Assembly (NCBI RefSeq): GCF_023343835.1
Contig: NC_064433.1
Coordinates: 184,405,777 to 184,469,776 of the forward strand
Source of the DNA: Lagopus muta
Lineage: Eukaryota > Chordata > Aves > Galliformes > Phasianidae
Length of the DNA stretch: 64,000 nucleotides
Direction: 5' to 3'
A program made the translations under genes and the position numbers. The notes below the pieces were generated by a model that was not told the DNA's origin, did not search any database, and saw nothing but the letters and a program-made list of their open reading frames with translations. How positions within the stretch are numbered: the stretch's first letter is position 1; each line of letters begins with the position of its first letter. Positions 37,108-49,322 of the stretch are shown here, one piece after another.

Positions 37108-38157
37108 GATTGGTGGACTATTCAGTGGATAAAGAATTGGTTGGGTAATAGCAACCAGAAGATTGTTGTCAACAGCTCTATATTCAGGTGGACAGCAGTG
37201 ATGAATAGCGTCCTCCAGGGATCAGTCTTGGAACCAGTGCTCTTCAGCATCTTTATCAATGGACATAGATGATGGGATCAAGTGCACCCTCAGCAAGTCT
37301 GCAGATGACACTGAGTTGTATGATGCAGTTGATATGACAGAAGAAGGGATGCCATAGAAAGGGAGCTGAACACACTTGAAAAGTGCTCTCACAAGAACCG
37401 AATGAGGTTCAACAAGGCCAACTGCAAGATGTTGCATTTGGGTCAAGGCAATCCCAGATGTGAGTGCAGATTGAAAGAAGAACACACTGAGAACAGCCCT
37501 GTGGAGATGGATTTGGGAGTTCCTGTGGATGACAAGCTGGACACGAGCCAATAGCATGATCTAGCAGCCTGGAAGGCCACAGTAACCTGGGCTACATCAA
37601 AAGAGAGATGGCCAGTATGTTGCAGGAGGTGATTGTCCCCCTCTGCTCTGTCTTTGTGCATCCAGGTCTGGGGTTCCCAACATAGGAAAGATGTGGAGCT
37701 TTTGGAAAGGACCCAGAGGAAGCCAAGAAACTGCTCAGGGGGCTGGAGCACCTCTCTTATGAAGAAAGGATAATGGAGATGGGCTTGTTAAGCCCGGCAA
37801 AGAGGAAGCTTCAGGGAGACTTCACTGTGGCCTTTGAGTATTTAAACAGAGATTATAAACAGAAGAGAAATCTTTTTACACAAGCAGATGTGATAGGACA
37901 AGGGGGAAAGGTTTTAATGTCAAAGAGGGGAGACTTATGTTAGGCATTAGGAAGAAGTTCTTTACTGAGTGCAGTGAGGCACTGGCACAGGCTGCCCAGA
38001 GAAGCTGTGGTACACCATTCCTGGAAGTGTCCAAGACCAAGCTGGATAGGGTACAAGACAGCCTGAACAGTTGGAGGACAACCATCCCATGGCAGAGATT
38101 GGAACTGGATTGGCGTTAATGCCTCTTCCAACTCAAGCCATTCTATGACTCAATGAT
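37108..38157 (+). mobile_element. CR1 LINE, long diverged copy
   Basis: The reverse-transcriptase remnants are shifted and stopped: SVLQGSVLEPVLFSIFING, then [19 protein letters not shown] and [11 protein letters not shown]. The 3' region follows, with GGCACTGGCACAGGCTGCCC and a terminal CCATTCTATGACTCAATGAT. It is older and more diverged than the copies at 34.3 and 35.5 kb. Confidence 0.9.
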
Positions 38158-40017
38158 TATTAGCATAAGCTTCTTTTAGGATAGTTGAGGAAGTAGGCAC
38201 TCTTGAAAGTGATCTTTCATTTTTAATGTACAGTGATAAATTGTAAAATAACTCCACAAAGACTTCAGATTTGCTTCCTATGAATATGCAGAATGATAGC
38301 TGCTCAGTTCTGTGGTTAAGCAATTGGTTAAGATGTTTCACTGAGCTAAAACAATATTAGGAATTTGATAAAAATTTTGGACTATTTTGATTTAAGTTAT
38401 AAGCGATAAAACAAGACTGATCACTTCTAAGACTAATTTATGTGCAAGTCAGACAACAAATTTTGAGTATTCAGAGAAGTCAGAAAAAGCCACATTGTCA
38501 ATGAAGAAAACTTGATGTCCGTTCCTACAAGTTTTTAAGACTCTTGAAACTTCTTATGTCCTCTGGGACAAGTTTCATGTATATTAAGTATATTATTTTA
38601 TATTATATAGGTATATCAGGTATATTAGTTCTTTCTTCAGGACAGTAATCTGGAGGTTATAAGCAAAAACAGTACATACAAAAATCATAACTGCCAGACT
38701 TACAAAACTGTGTTCAAAGAACCTACATTTTAGTGACTGATACTTTTAGCCATTTTTATGACCAGGCTAAAGTTGTTTAGATTTAGATTTAGATTTAGTT
38801 GTGAAGATTCTGAATTTACCTGTAAAATAATCATAGGTCCCAATTGTTTAACTGCTACTGGTAGTGAATTAAGTAAACCCATAGATCTGTAATGTAGAGA
38901 AAATATTTACATCTCTCACGTATCTGTTCAGACTTTTCAGTGTTCATCAGGCTACTAGTGTACGAGGCCTAGAATAATGTGCTTCAGAAATCATCAGGAA
39001 TTAGCTGGTTAACATGAATGAAACTAGAAGAATGGTCACATTTGTTATGTTGCCGCAACTTACATGGCAAGCAAGTAAAACAATTAAAATATGATGCTTC
39101 ATTGAAGTTTTTCTGTATGTGTAAAAAAATGACTTTGTTTAAGATCTTTACATCTTTGCTAGCAGTGCATTTGTTGCACAAATTAACTACAACAGAATAT
39201 TGTTCACACAAACTGGAGTGTGACAGCAGCCTTCTTTCCTATTTTAATACCTGAAATCGAAATAAAAACTGATTGGCTTCTTGCTTCTCCTCTGTGAGTG
39301 CTACTAAGAGTAATGTGCATTTCAGAACTAATGATAACTTTATTCATTGTGTGCATGCACAAAGACCCCAAATCTGATTTTGAGATAATGCAAATCACAC
39401 TGTGTAAGTGACTGCAATGATGCGAGGTATAATGCACTCTATAACCCGACCTGTACGGTCACTGTTACCCAAAAAAGGTGAAACCCGGTATAAATTTGAG
39501 CTGAGTGGAAAGAAAGTTCAAAATCATAATTTCATTATATGAACTGTATAAATATGAACTGTAGCTACACTAATGTTGGGATTGAGATTACCTATCTTTG
39601 ACTGAACTGTGTTTACATATGAGCTACCTGATCTCAGTTACAATCAATGAAGACATTGTGAGGTCTGTCAGTCAGTTCCTCTGACCAATAAGGAAAGCTA
39701 TTCCAAGATAAAATGAACTATTTCCTAGACCTCCATGGACTGCAGTGGGAATTTAGAAACTTGAATGTGTACCAACAGCTACGCAGGAGAAATCCCAAAT
39801 TAGGCACAATAAATCCTGATATAACTACCCAAACTTTACTAGTTTGAACTAGTAAATAAATATTCCACAGTCAATGAGACCAGCACCACCTTGGAGCAAT
39901 TCATCACATCTTTGGATGCATGATTATCAAAGATTAAAGGGATCCTATCTCTGCTGATAGATATTCTCTGCATAGGGAAGGTTGAAGCTTACATTAGATT
40001 AAACAACAAAGGTGGAT
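38158..40017. other. Gene-free stretch downstream of MTNR1B
   Basis: AT-rich sequence with a hexamer repeat. No exon of a neighbouring gene is seen. Confidence 0.5.
38776..38799. repeat. (TTTAGA)n hexamer repeat
   Basis: Four copies of TTTAGA. Confidence 0.85.
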
Positions 40018-40023
40018 TTTATT
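40018..40023 (-). terminator. Candidate MTNR1B polyadenylation signal AATAAA
   Basis: The plus-strand TTTATT reads AATAAA on the minus strand, 1.23 kb downstream of the MTNR1B stop. It is the first canonical AATAAA I find on that strand after the stop. A non-canonical, nearer signal cannot be excluded. Confidence 0.35.
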
Positions 40024-41249
40024 CAAGACTAGATGTCTACATATGAGGCAAGTATCTCAGCTGCCATTACAGTTAAAAGGGTTTTTTCATTCAGTCACTC
40101 ACTAGTGTCTACTGTGACTTGAAGCAATCTGAGCTATCATGCCTGGTGTCCAATTGCTATTCCAGATTACTACAGGACATACGCCACAATTTCCAGCCTG
40201 TTGAAAATGTGGCAATTATGTTAAAGTGCATCAAGTTACTTTAGTTGTATATTTTGAGGTAAATAAATGGAGCACAATGGAAATTCAATTTTCTCTAAAA
40301 GAAAGAATTTTACCTGAAGTACATATGTAAGAAAAAAAATATATTATATTACATTATCATGAAATAGAGAAATACAGCGTATGCATGTAAGAAGAAACGG
40401 GTCAGGAAAGGCTTTGATATTAATATTTACTTTCACACCTATGCTCTTCTTTCCAATTTATAAGTGTGATTCATAGACACTCCTACTGCCACCAGTATTT
40501 GCACAGAAATCTGATATTTGCCTTATGTATGGAAAACAGAGTATCTGATGCACCTTCTCTTAGAATCACAGAATGGTGGAAGTGGAAAAGGACCTCTAGG
40601 TCCATCTGATGCAACCACATCTCAAGCAGGGACACACTGGGCAGGATGCCCAGGAACATCTCCAAGCAGCTCTGGAAAATCTCCAAGGAAGAGACCCCAC
40701 AGCCTCTGTGGGAAACCTGTGCCAGTGCTCCATTGTCTGCGCAGCACAGAAGTTCATCCTGGTGTTTGGAGCAAACCTCCTGTGTTCCAGTGTGTGCCCA
40801 TCGCCTCTTGTATTTGCTCTGGGCACCACTGATGAGATTTTGGCTCTGTATCATTGAACATAAAATATCACTCTGGAGCCTTGATGAGCTGCTGTGCCCA
40901 TAGACCAGTACCCTTGCTGAATCTTGTGAGAACCAAATCCTGACCTTGAATAAAGCATGCCAGGTTCCTACAGGAATAAAAAAGTGCCTCATGTGCCTTG
41001 AAGTTGAATTCAACTCTCATAAACAAAATAGTTTGTGCTCATCTGCTGCTTAAATTTTGAAATGTATTTTCAATGATATCTTGTATAAATTATGAATTAT
41101 GAGCAATGTGCTTTACCAAGAAGACAGTATTCCAGTCACAATGTACCATCCAAGTGGAAGGTCCCCCAGAGTCAGCAAGAATGACCAGAACATTGCAGCT
41201 CTATCATTGGAGTTTTCTGTAACAAACTTTTGCATTAACCATCACCCCT
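40024..41249 (-). other. Probable MTNR1B 3' UTR region
   Basis: This is the sequence between the MTNR1B stop and the candidate poly(A) signal. It contains a CR1 copy (about 40562-40860) in the same orientation as the gene and otherwise AT-rich sequence. No open frame other than the antisense or CR1 shadow at 40483-41013 is present. The extent of the UTR is inferred. Confidence 0.35.
40562..40862 (-). mobile_element. CR1 LINE 3' end in MTNR1B 3' flank
   Basis: The antisense clauses AGAATCACAGAATGGTGGAA, GGAAACCTGTGCCAGTGCTC, CACAGAAGTTCATCCTGGTG and GCTCTGGGCACCACTGATGA are present. It is in the same orientation as MTNR1B, starting about 390 bp past the stop codon, so it may be transcribed in the 3' UTR. 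Confidence 0.88.
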
Positions 41250-42118
41250 TTACAAGGTATCAGTTTTTATTTGGTCATTGTTGTTTAAAGCAGGAGAGGG
41301 CTTGCTTTTCTGTCCATCAGTTCCTCCTTTGGATGTGTCCTGGAAGAAAAGCCTTGGCATCCACAGTGACATTAAAATACGTTTGTATTCGTTCCGAAAA
41401 TTCTGGTTAAGAAGTCCATATATTATTGCATTAAGGCAGCTGTTGAAATAGGCCATGAAGTAGCTTACAATGAATAACCATTCAGGAACTTTTGGTGCCA
41501 TTTCTGAAGGATTGATGGCTACAGCCAGTCCTATGAAGTTTAGAGGCGCCCAGCAAAAGGCAAAAATCACAAAAACCACAAACATGGTAAGAAAGTTTCT
41601 GAAGTCACTTGGTTTCAGTCTTGGCTTTGTTTCTGACTTGACTCGTCTTCTAACTTGAAGCACTAAGACCCAAATTCGAAGGTAGCAGAAGCTCACGACA
41701 GTGATAGGGACAATGAAATGAATTACCACAACTGCAATTGTATAGTAGGAGCTTGCAGTCTGAACAAATGTGCATGAATAGATGCGTGGATCATACTTCA
41801 AGGAGCCGACAAAAAAATTGGGCACAGTTGCAATTACTGTTAATACCCAGATTAAGGAGACATAGAGCATTGTGTTCCAACAGCTATACACTTTGTCATA
41901 GGCAAAGCTATGACATATATAGCAATATCGATTAATTGCAATTGCAGTGATGTTGAAAATAGAGCCTATTACACTTAGTCCCATCACAAAGCCACTCACT
42001 TTACAGTGCATTTCACCCAAAGTCCATCCATTGTGGAAAATAGCTAAGAGCACCAGTGGGTATGGATACAAGGCCACCACAAGATCAGCCAAAGCCAGGC
42101 TCACCACAAATGCATTAC
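41250..42118 (-). CDS. MTNR1B: Melatonin receptor type 1B, coding exon 2 (to stop)
   Basis: This exon completes codon 73 (Gly, phase 1) and encodes residues 74-361, ending in TAA at 41250-41252. The acceptor is TTTTTCCTCAG|GT. It contains helices 2-7. Visible motifs are the helix-2 Asp84, the disulfide cysteines Cys111 and Cys188, NRY at 135-137 (melatonin receptors have NRY instead of DRY), CYICHS after it, Asn173 (the N4.60 ligand-contact position), His206 in helix 5, CWAP at 261-264, and NAIIY at 302-306 (the family's variant of NPxxY). The joined protein of 361 residues is close to human MT2 (362). The C-tail ends in QIKTDTL. No frameshift, missing key residue or premature stop is visible. 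The match to MT2 through WVLVLQ and LAVAINP is stronger than to MT1. Confidence 0.97.
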
Positions 42119-42215
42119 CTGAGGAAAAAGAGAGACATATAGACATAAGTTTGAAAGCAAGCATAGTTGTGAACATGAAGAAAATGAACCATCTTACTTT
42201 GGATATCTGCAACAT
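42119..42215 (-). other. In-frame open extension upstream of MTNR1B exon 2
   Basis: The intron end is open in frame with exon 2 for 32 codons, from an ATG at 42215. The segment encodes a strongly hydrophobic stretch ([13 protein letters not shown]... ), largely because the pyrimidine tract reads as Phe, Leu and Ser codons. Normal splicing removes it. If the intron end were retained, it would give a 321-residue product lacking helix 1. Confidence 0.4.
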
Positions 42216-42937
42216 TAAAGTATTGGTGATGTTGGCAAGCAGCAGGTATATAATATTGTTAGGGTCTGTAGGGTAAATAATTCTATCATTCAGCTAAGGC
42301 CACCATAGAAATAGCTGCAGCAACATGATGTTTCAAATTGCTGGTGAATGTATTATACCCTCCTTTCCATTTTGTACTTTAATAACCATAGCAAGACATT
42401 ACATAAGCTTGTGCTGAGTTGTTTCAGTATAGCTAGCTCCACAGCTGGAGAACAAGAATAAAAGGAAAGAAAAAAGTCTAAATTGCACTAGGTAGGCAGG
42501 CTATTACGTCACTCTAATCTATGAGTAGAATACTAACTGGCTTGAAATTTATCAAGGGGAAGGACATATAAAAACAATGTCTACTGGAATTAGAAGGATG
42601 TGCTGTTTTATACGTAATCTGAATGGATACACAATTGACTAACAGAAATTTTCTGCATGAATAGCTGTACTGCAGTTATTTTGTCACTGCACTGACTAAG
42701 GAAGAGTGAACTGCCTTCACTACTTTCTGTCAAAAGGTATATTTAATTATCTGCACATAGTAAAAAGGTGCAATTGCAAGAGAAAGAAAGCATTTACATG
42801 TATGGAAGAAGCCTCTAGGCCTTTTGTTCTGATTATGTTCAAAGAAATTTTAGTGATATGCTCAAAATGTGCTGTCTTTAAACGATGACATTTCAAAATG
42901 TTGTACATAAGAAAACTATAATAAAACTGTGATGTAT

Positions 42938-42999
42938 TAAACTATATTACTATAAACTATTACTATATTACTATTAACTATATTACTATAAACTATTAC
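42938..42999. repeat. AT-rich minisatellite beside CR1
   Basis: A 36-bp unit beginning AACTATATTACTATAAACTA is present 1.7 times, itself built from ACTAT/TTACT submotifs. It directly abuts the CR1 tail copy at 42998. Confidence 0.8.
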
Positions 43000-43098
43000 C
43001 TGTGCGACCTGGTGTAGGGAACCTGCTTTGGCAGGGGGGTTGGACTCGATGATCTCTGGAGGTCCCTTCCAACCCCTACAATTCTGTGATTCTGTGAT
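42998..43098 (+). mobile_element. CR1 LINE 3' tail in MTNR1B intron
   Basis: GTAGGGAACCTGCTTTGGCA, GGGGGTTGGACTCGATGATC and GGTCCCTTCCAACCCCTACA with two ATTCTGTG units. The sequence is well preserved, so the copy is comparatively young. Confidence 0.92.
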
Positions 43099-45452
43099 AT
43101 TCATGAAAAATGAGAGCCTTACAATGACAAGTAGTGGCTCCCCTGATTTTTATGAAATAATTCTATAGAGACTTGCCAAGAGAGTTATGAACTTTAGATT
43201 CTTGGTTGCACTGAAGCGCAAAAGACATAACACCTGTTAAAATTGTGTGGGTATAACTATTTTTTGAAAAGAACAATTAGCTGATTCATCTTAAAAATTC
43301 TGAGATTTTTTATCCTCATCTAGCAAAGTAGTTCTCAAAACATTTAATTTTAAACACAGAAATACTGCTATGAATAGGGATGCCATTAGTTGGGGGACAG
43401 AAAACGTAGAACCTTGTAGGACTACTTTTTAAAAAATTGCAGAATTTCACTTGTACACTGTTTTCTCCACCTGCTCCTGCAAGTCTACCTTTCTTAATTA
43501 GAACAAAGGAATGGGGAATTCTTTCATCTATTTTAAGAAAAGGCCATGAGCATCAGAATTTGCTCACACCAGCTAGGGAACTTAACATTGAATAGAATTA
43601 CAAATGCATAGCCACAGAAACTTGGCTCATCTCAAGAACAGGTGGACAACTTATTTTGGATGTTTTCTTGTAATAAGTTTAGCATCCTTTCTTTCACTCT
43701 TTATGTACACTTTATGTAATTTACACAAGTATTTTCACAGCTATGGATAGCTGACTTGGTAAACCCCGATTAGAGCTATCCTAAAGAATATTTATTAGCT
43801 TTATGATCTGTGAAAAAAGAATAAATAAATTAGGGAGAAGATTGAAGGGTAGTTGGTAACAATCTTCAGGTAAGTGGGTCAGGAAGGATATAATCCTTTC
43901 CCAGGTTTGTGTTGAACACAAAAAACGCTTTAGTTACAACAGGAAAGCTTCAGACTAGATATAAAGATGTTAATGGCATGAGGAAGGAGGTGCTGAACAT
44001 CTTGCTTTGTGCCTGACGTTGGAGATAGTAAGAAAAAAGTAAATAAACATTTGTCAGTACTGGTCTACTGGTCCTGGTTGGAGCACAGGAAGAATGAAGG
44101 AACTTTGAAGGTCTCTTCTAGGTAAACTGTGATAAAAGAGAAGACTGAAAAAGGAAGAAGGGCATCTTTATCAGAATGTGTTTACACCACAACAAGAATT
44201 TCTCTAATCATTTTTCCTCATACTTAGGAGAAAGTTAGAAAACATTTATGTTTTCATGAGGATGTGTGCCAAAATCCAGTCTCTTGGGCCTCCTAGCATC
44301 AGCTTATACTTAAAATGTAATTATTTGGTTAAAATCAACTGAGCACTGAGCTCCTTCAATCATTTTTGGAAATTTACTGGAAGGTATATTTGGCAAGTGA
44401 ATATCAAAACTGCATATGTAGTTTACAAATTCTTGAAAATTTCACCTGTATTGAATAAGGACAGTTAGCAATGAATCTGTCAAAAAGATAACATACCATT
44501 TCACGATGTAGAAGAAAGACAGTACATTATCTCTAAAGGCCTCAAGCAGTTTTTACTGTTATGGCTGTTCAAAGGTTTGGGTGTTATCACTGTGTGCCAC
44601 AAAGTAAGATCCAAAGTTTTTGTCTTTTATGTGGCTGACTGTAGAATGAAGTTTAATATTATATGACTGCAATTTAATAACCTACAAAAAATAGAAAGAA
44701 ACTCCTCTAATTCATAAAAAAGTATGCAATCAAAATTTCGGAAAATCAAAGTTCTTAGATGCTTTTTAAGTGCTTTGAGAAAGTAAGTGTTCCTTGATAC
44801 AACTAAGAAACAGCATTTTGAATGACCTTAACAACATTCACAGAGTAATCAAAGGGGAAACTTTGGGCTATCTGACAAAACAGAAACCACAGAAAGCTCC
44901 TCTAGTTGTAATGATTGTCTTGATAATTTACCCAATAGATAAGCCAGTAGATTTCAATTTCATGAGATTGAAGATTATATTCATTTATAAGAAGCGCATT
45001 TGCTCACTGGAATGGAAAGACCACTCAGTTACAGAAAATACCTACCAGACATCAAACATCTTGCCAAGGACTCAAAAAGTTACATATCTGTACTGTTTTA
45101 AATTTTGATAGCTAATCTGTCTGGATGGTTTGTAATCCTCTTTAATTTCTAAATACCCTAATCGAATAATCCACTGATGTTCTGTTCATCAGGGTGTACA
45201 AATGCCACAATGCCTCTTTCTCTGCTCCTGTCAAACTAGGAAACAGTTTAGCAACAATATAAGCAGAAAAGACAGGCATGGCAGATGGTGAATGAATAGC
45301 GAATAACCTCGTGGCAGATTTTTTGAAATACCAAGAATTAATGACTATGGATATTTCTTCTATCTTTCCAGTTTCATATTCAGACCTCTATGGAAAATTT
45401 AGAATTACCCTTGCAGATTTCTTACTTCATTTTGTCTTCATGTGGAACACAC
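43099..45452. other. Intron stretch without recognised elements
   Basis: AT-rich intron with no transposon or RNA gene recognised. The frame at 44794-45108 has no domain. Confidence 0.5.
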
Positions 45453-45950
45453 AAGGAGTGCTCTGAAAGTAATGCTTCCTATTTTATTACGTTGGCTCAC
45501 AATGTCAGAGGTGGATGTTGGTGGTATGGCAGTAGAGGCTGACCCTTCCCACCAACATTCCATTACATTTCGTTGCCATTCAACACATTGCAGCAGAGGA
45601 GCAATCTGACAAAATGGCATCTGACGTGGAAGTACATAAGAAGTAAAGGTGTTTAATTGAATTTTCCCTGTGGAAAAAAAGGCACCCATTGACATTCATT
45701 GATGCATGCTGAACATTTCTGGAGACCCAAACAGTGGATGTGAGCACAGTGAAGTGGTGGGTGGTGCATTTCAGCAGTGGCAACAGTGACATGAAAGACA
45801 AGCTATGTTCCAGGTGGCCATGTTGATTTTTGTGAGAGCAGCAGGCAGGCTCTTGTTCATCTCTGGCAAAAATGCATAGCTAATAGTGATGACTACATAG
45901 AAAAATAGTTCGTTTGCCAGACACTTGCTCTGTATTCAAAATAACCTTAA
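45453..45950 (+). mobile_element. Galluhop-like mariner DNA transposon, internally deleted
   Basis: The left end reads GGAGTGCTCTGAAAGTAATG, a mariner-type terminal sequence that I recognise from the chicken element Galluhop. It is followed by leader sequence and then degraded transposase N-terminal helix-turn-helix sequence at about 45615-45790, on the plus strand. The sequence then jumps at about 45810-45830 to the end of the transposase frame (SLAKMHS-like) at about 45860-45880. The catalytic centre is missing, so it could only have moved in trans. The right terminal repeat is not recognisable. Stop codons interrupt the frame. It lies in the MTNR1B intron, antisense to the gene. Confidence 0.75.
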
Positions 45951-46251
45951 AAATAAAGTTCAGGAAGGCTTCAGATGGCTTTTTTTTTGTGATAGACATA
46001 TAAAAACAGATTCTGTGCTCAGTTTCTAGACAGCCATCAAGTCAAAGGTATCAATTCAGGGATGTGTGGTTTCATTCATTCTGTAAGTTACTTACATATA
46101 AACATTAAACATAAAAGCACATACAGCACTTTTATTTCCTCGGATTTTTAAAATGGTCACAAAATACTCAAGGTGAGTCTAACCCTTTAGTTCATTATTG
46201 TAACACATTAAAGGGGGTAAGTATGTTTTACTGTCTCAATCACAGCTTCAA

Positions 46252-46281
46252 ATTTCTGCAAGTGATATTTCTGCAAGTGAT
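46252..46281. repeat. 15-bp tandem duplication
   Basis: ATTTCTGCAAGTGAT occurs twice in direct succession. Confidence 0.9.
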
Positions 46282-47760
46282 ATGCATGCGACATCCCTCC
46301 TCAGATGTGAAGTCGCCCCTTCCTGATAAAAATCCTAATATTAAGCTCAGTATGAAATCTGACAACTTAAAATTTTTGTTTCTGTCTACCAGAAATAGAA
46401 ATCAAATATAATTTTTATGTTAATGTTATTCCTTTTATTTAAATTATGTTTGTATAATTTATCTGCCAGTTAGGCCTTTATAATGAACAATGAAGTAAAT
46501 GGGAGAATTGCCATAGATTTAAAGGATCTATTAACCAGACCATTAGAGATATAATAAATAAAAAGCTCTTATTAATAAGATTGTGAAATACTGAAAATAG
46601 TCCCTTCTCAAACTCCACTTGTTCACAATTAGTGATTTGTAATAAAAACTACACAACTTTCTTGCGTGGAACTTCTGTAGTGCATCTTTTTAGGTCCAAG
46701 TCTAAATCATTTCTGAGCTCCAGAGGAGGAGTTTCAAGGTCTGGATCAGATAAAACAGAAACATACTCAACTAAGAATAAACTGGTATAAAAATGACTTC
46801 ATGAGTCTATGTCTCCACTCACAAATTTATGAGAATAGCTCTGAGACTAAAACTAAGGACCAAACTGCTCAGGCCAATCATAAGCCACAGATTCTTCTAA
46901 ACACCATTCAGAGTGCTGAATTAAAGTGTGAGGTATAAGTTTTCCCATTCAGAGTTCAGGATTTTTGCAAAACAGATGACTACTGTGATGGAACTGTGTA
47001 GCTGTTACCACACCTGGAGCTTTTTTGTTAAATGTGGGTCTTTGCTATATCTTTAGCTGATAATCCTAACAGAAAATCCATTTATTTTGGCACATTTTCT
47101 GGAAGGATTGTATAAATGAGATAGTCAGAACTTCTGCTGAATGTCCAGATTGTGGCTTTTAAATGGATGTTCTGGCCTTGATTGCTGGTTCTCGATGCTG
47201 CCAGTGATACCTACCTTTTTCTGACCAATCAGAATTTCCCAGAGAGTTGTAATTTCTATACTTCTTTCAGCTCGTTTCAGGGTCGGGTTGAGGGCAGAAA
47301 AATAGGAGACAAGTCCTCCCAAAGTTTGCTTTTTAATGTGGAAAGTAAAACACGACTGTGGGGAGACTGAAGAACTGGTACCAGGTAGGTAGCCAGAATT
47401 TAGGATTGCATAGGTTTTTGTTTCTATTTCCAGAGTGTCCCAGCTTATCCGGCTCAAAGAGCAGGCAGGGAGGTATTACCTGCTCCTGGAGAAAGGCTGA
47501 TGCTTCTCCCAGCTGTAGAAAAATGGAAGTGGAATTGAGTGTTAACTGTGCACGATTTCATTCTCTGTTGTTCATGGGATACTGCAGCTATGTAATAACC
47601 TTGGACTGCCAGGTGCTGATTTGGGACATAAGAAACCACAGAAGTGGGAGAATCACATGGTCAGTGCCAAGCAAATAAAACTGGAGTATATTAACAGCAT
47701 GTAGATGTCTCATATTCCTCACTGTCTTCTTTTTTTTTTTCTTTGCTTCATGATTCTTTG

Positions 47761-47780
47761 ATTATTATTATTATTATTAC
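47761..47780. repeat. (ATT)n microsatellite
   Basis: About six ATT units in the intron. Confidence 0.85.
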
Positions 47781-47901
47781 TTAAGTATTTAAGCTCCTGC
47801 AGTTTTTCACTGTTGGTTTAAATAGAGATCCTTTTAATCTGATTAAAAGCACCTGTGTCCACTCTATTTTTTCTCACAATCCATTAGGAAGAAATAAATC
47901 A

Positions 47902-48975
47902 TGGAATCATAGAATAATTCAAGTTAGAAAAGACATTCAAGTTCAAGTCCAACAATGAGCCTGCCCTACCAAGTCCCATCACTAAACTATGCCCCTTAGT
48001 TCCACATCCACATCTCTTAAAGTTTCCAGGGAATACCCACCTTCCTGGGAAACCTGTTCCAATGCCTTATCACCCTTTCCATTAAGAAATTTTTCTAAAT
48101 ATCCAGTCTAAACCCTCCTAGCACAACTTGACACCATTTCCTTGCATCCTATAATTGTCACTTGAGAGAAGAGACCACCACCCTCTTCACTGCAACCTCC
48201 CTCTTCACTGCAACCTCCTTCAGGTAGGTTCAGGCAGGGAGCAATGAGGCATCCCCTCAGCCTTCTCTTCTCCAGCCTAAACAATCGCGCTTCCCTCAGC
48301 TGCTCCTTATAACTTTTGTTTTCTAGTTCCCTCACCAGCTACATTAGTCTTCTCTGAATGCATTTCAGCAATTCCAATTCTTTTTGTAGTGAAGGGACCA
48401 AAACTCATCACAGCACTTGAAGTGCAGTCTTGTGAGTGTAGAGTATGCGATCCTGTCCTTTCGGCCACGCTATTTCTGATGCAGACCAGACTGCTATTGG
48501 CCTCTTTAGCCACCTGGGCACAATGCTGGCTTACGTTCATCCATCTGAACAGCATGAGGTCCTGTTCTGCCAGGCAACTTTCCAGCCACTCTGCCCTGAG
48601 CCTATAGTTCTGCACAGTGTGGTTGTGATGCAAGTGCAGCACCTGACATTTAGCCTTGTTGAATACTACACAACTGGATACAGCCCATGGCTACAGCTTA
48701 TACATATCCCTCTCCAAAATCTTCCTACCCTCAAGCAGATCAACACTCTCGAGTAATGAGGTATCATCCACAAGCTTAACAAGGGTGCACTTCATTCCCC
48801 TCATCCATACCACTGACAAAAAAATGTAAAATAAAACTTGAGGCCTGGGGAACTCCACAGGTGAACAGCAACCAATTGAAAGCCTTTGGGCCCAGCCATC
48901 CAGACAGATCTTCATCCACTGAACTGAACATGTCCTGGCAGCCCAATTTGGATGTAAATCCACTCAGTGTCAGTG
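47902..48975 (-). mobile_element. CR1 LINE, long antisense copy in the intron
   Basis: The 3' tail ATCATGGAATCATAGAATAA is at 47900. The 3' UTR then runs to 48300 and the ORF2 C-terminal region to 48975 (frames with [49 protein letters not shown]). An 18-bp tandem duplication at 48181-48216 and several stops and frameshifts show it is dead. It is in the same orientation as MTNR1B. Confidence 0.92.
48181..48216. repeat. 18-bp tandem duplication inside CR1
   Basis: CCCTCTTCACTGCAACCT occurs twice in tandem within the antisense CR1 copy. Confidence 0.9.
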
Positions 48976-49305
48976 GGAATGAAGCCAGCAGAAGTGGACA
49001 CTAGTAGCAGGTGAAGCACAGAATTAAGTCTTTTGCATTTGGATTCCCTGTGACACTACAAGCAAGAACCTCGGGTATTCTTTGATAAAGCATACTAATG
49101 TAATCTAACGTTCAGCAATGTGTTACTAACAGAAGGTTTCACATAATGCTCCAAGAGAGTGCCAGATGGATTTTGGTTTTCACTGAATATAGCTGTTGAA
49201 AAGCAGTGACAAACTCCTTTGCTGTTTTGTTTCAGACACTTCTGGGATATATAGAAGACAGATGTAATGGAAAGGGACAGAAAGGAGGTATTTGGAGACA
49301 CTGAG

Positions 49306-49322
49306 AAAAAAAAAAAAAAAAA
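49306..49322. repeat. Poly(A) run of 17
   Basis: Pure A-run in the intron. Confidence 0.85.

Larger units (their letters stand above)
45951..47901. other. Intron stretch without recognised elements
   Basis: It holds only a 15-bp duplication and an (ATT)n tract. Confidence 0.5.

Noticed and set aside
40483..41013. 176-codon minus-strand frame beside MTNR1B exon 2
   Set aside because: Much of it is CR1 3'-UTR sequence. It starts 237 bp past the MTNR1B stop and shows no domain.
41250..42118. Exon 2 as MTNR1A or Mel1c (GPR50 type)
   Set aside because: The linked exon 1 starts like MT2 (NGS... NCC), and the exon 2 wording in helices 5-6 and the C-tail is closer to MT2. The tail is short, unlike GPR50.
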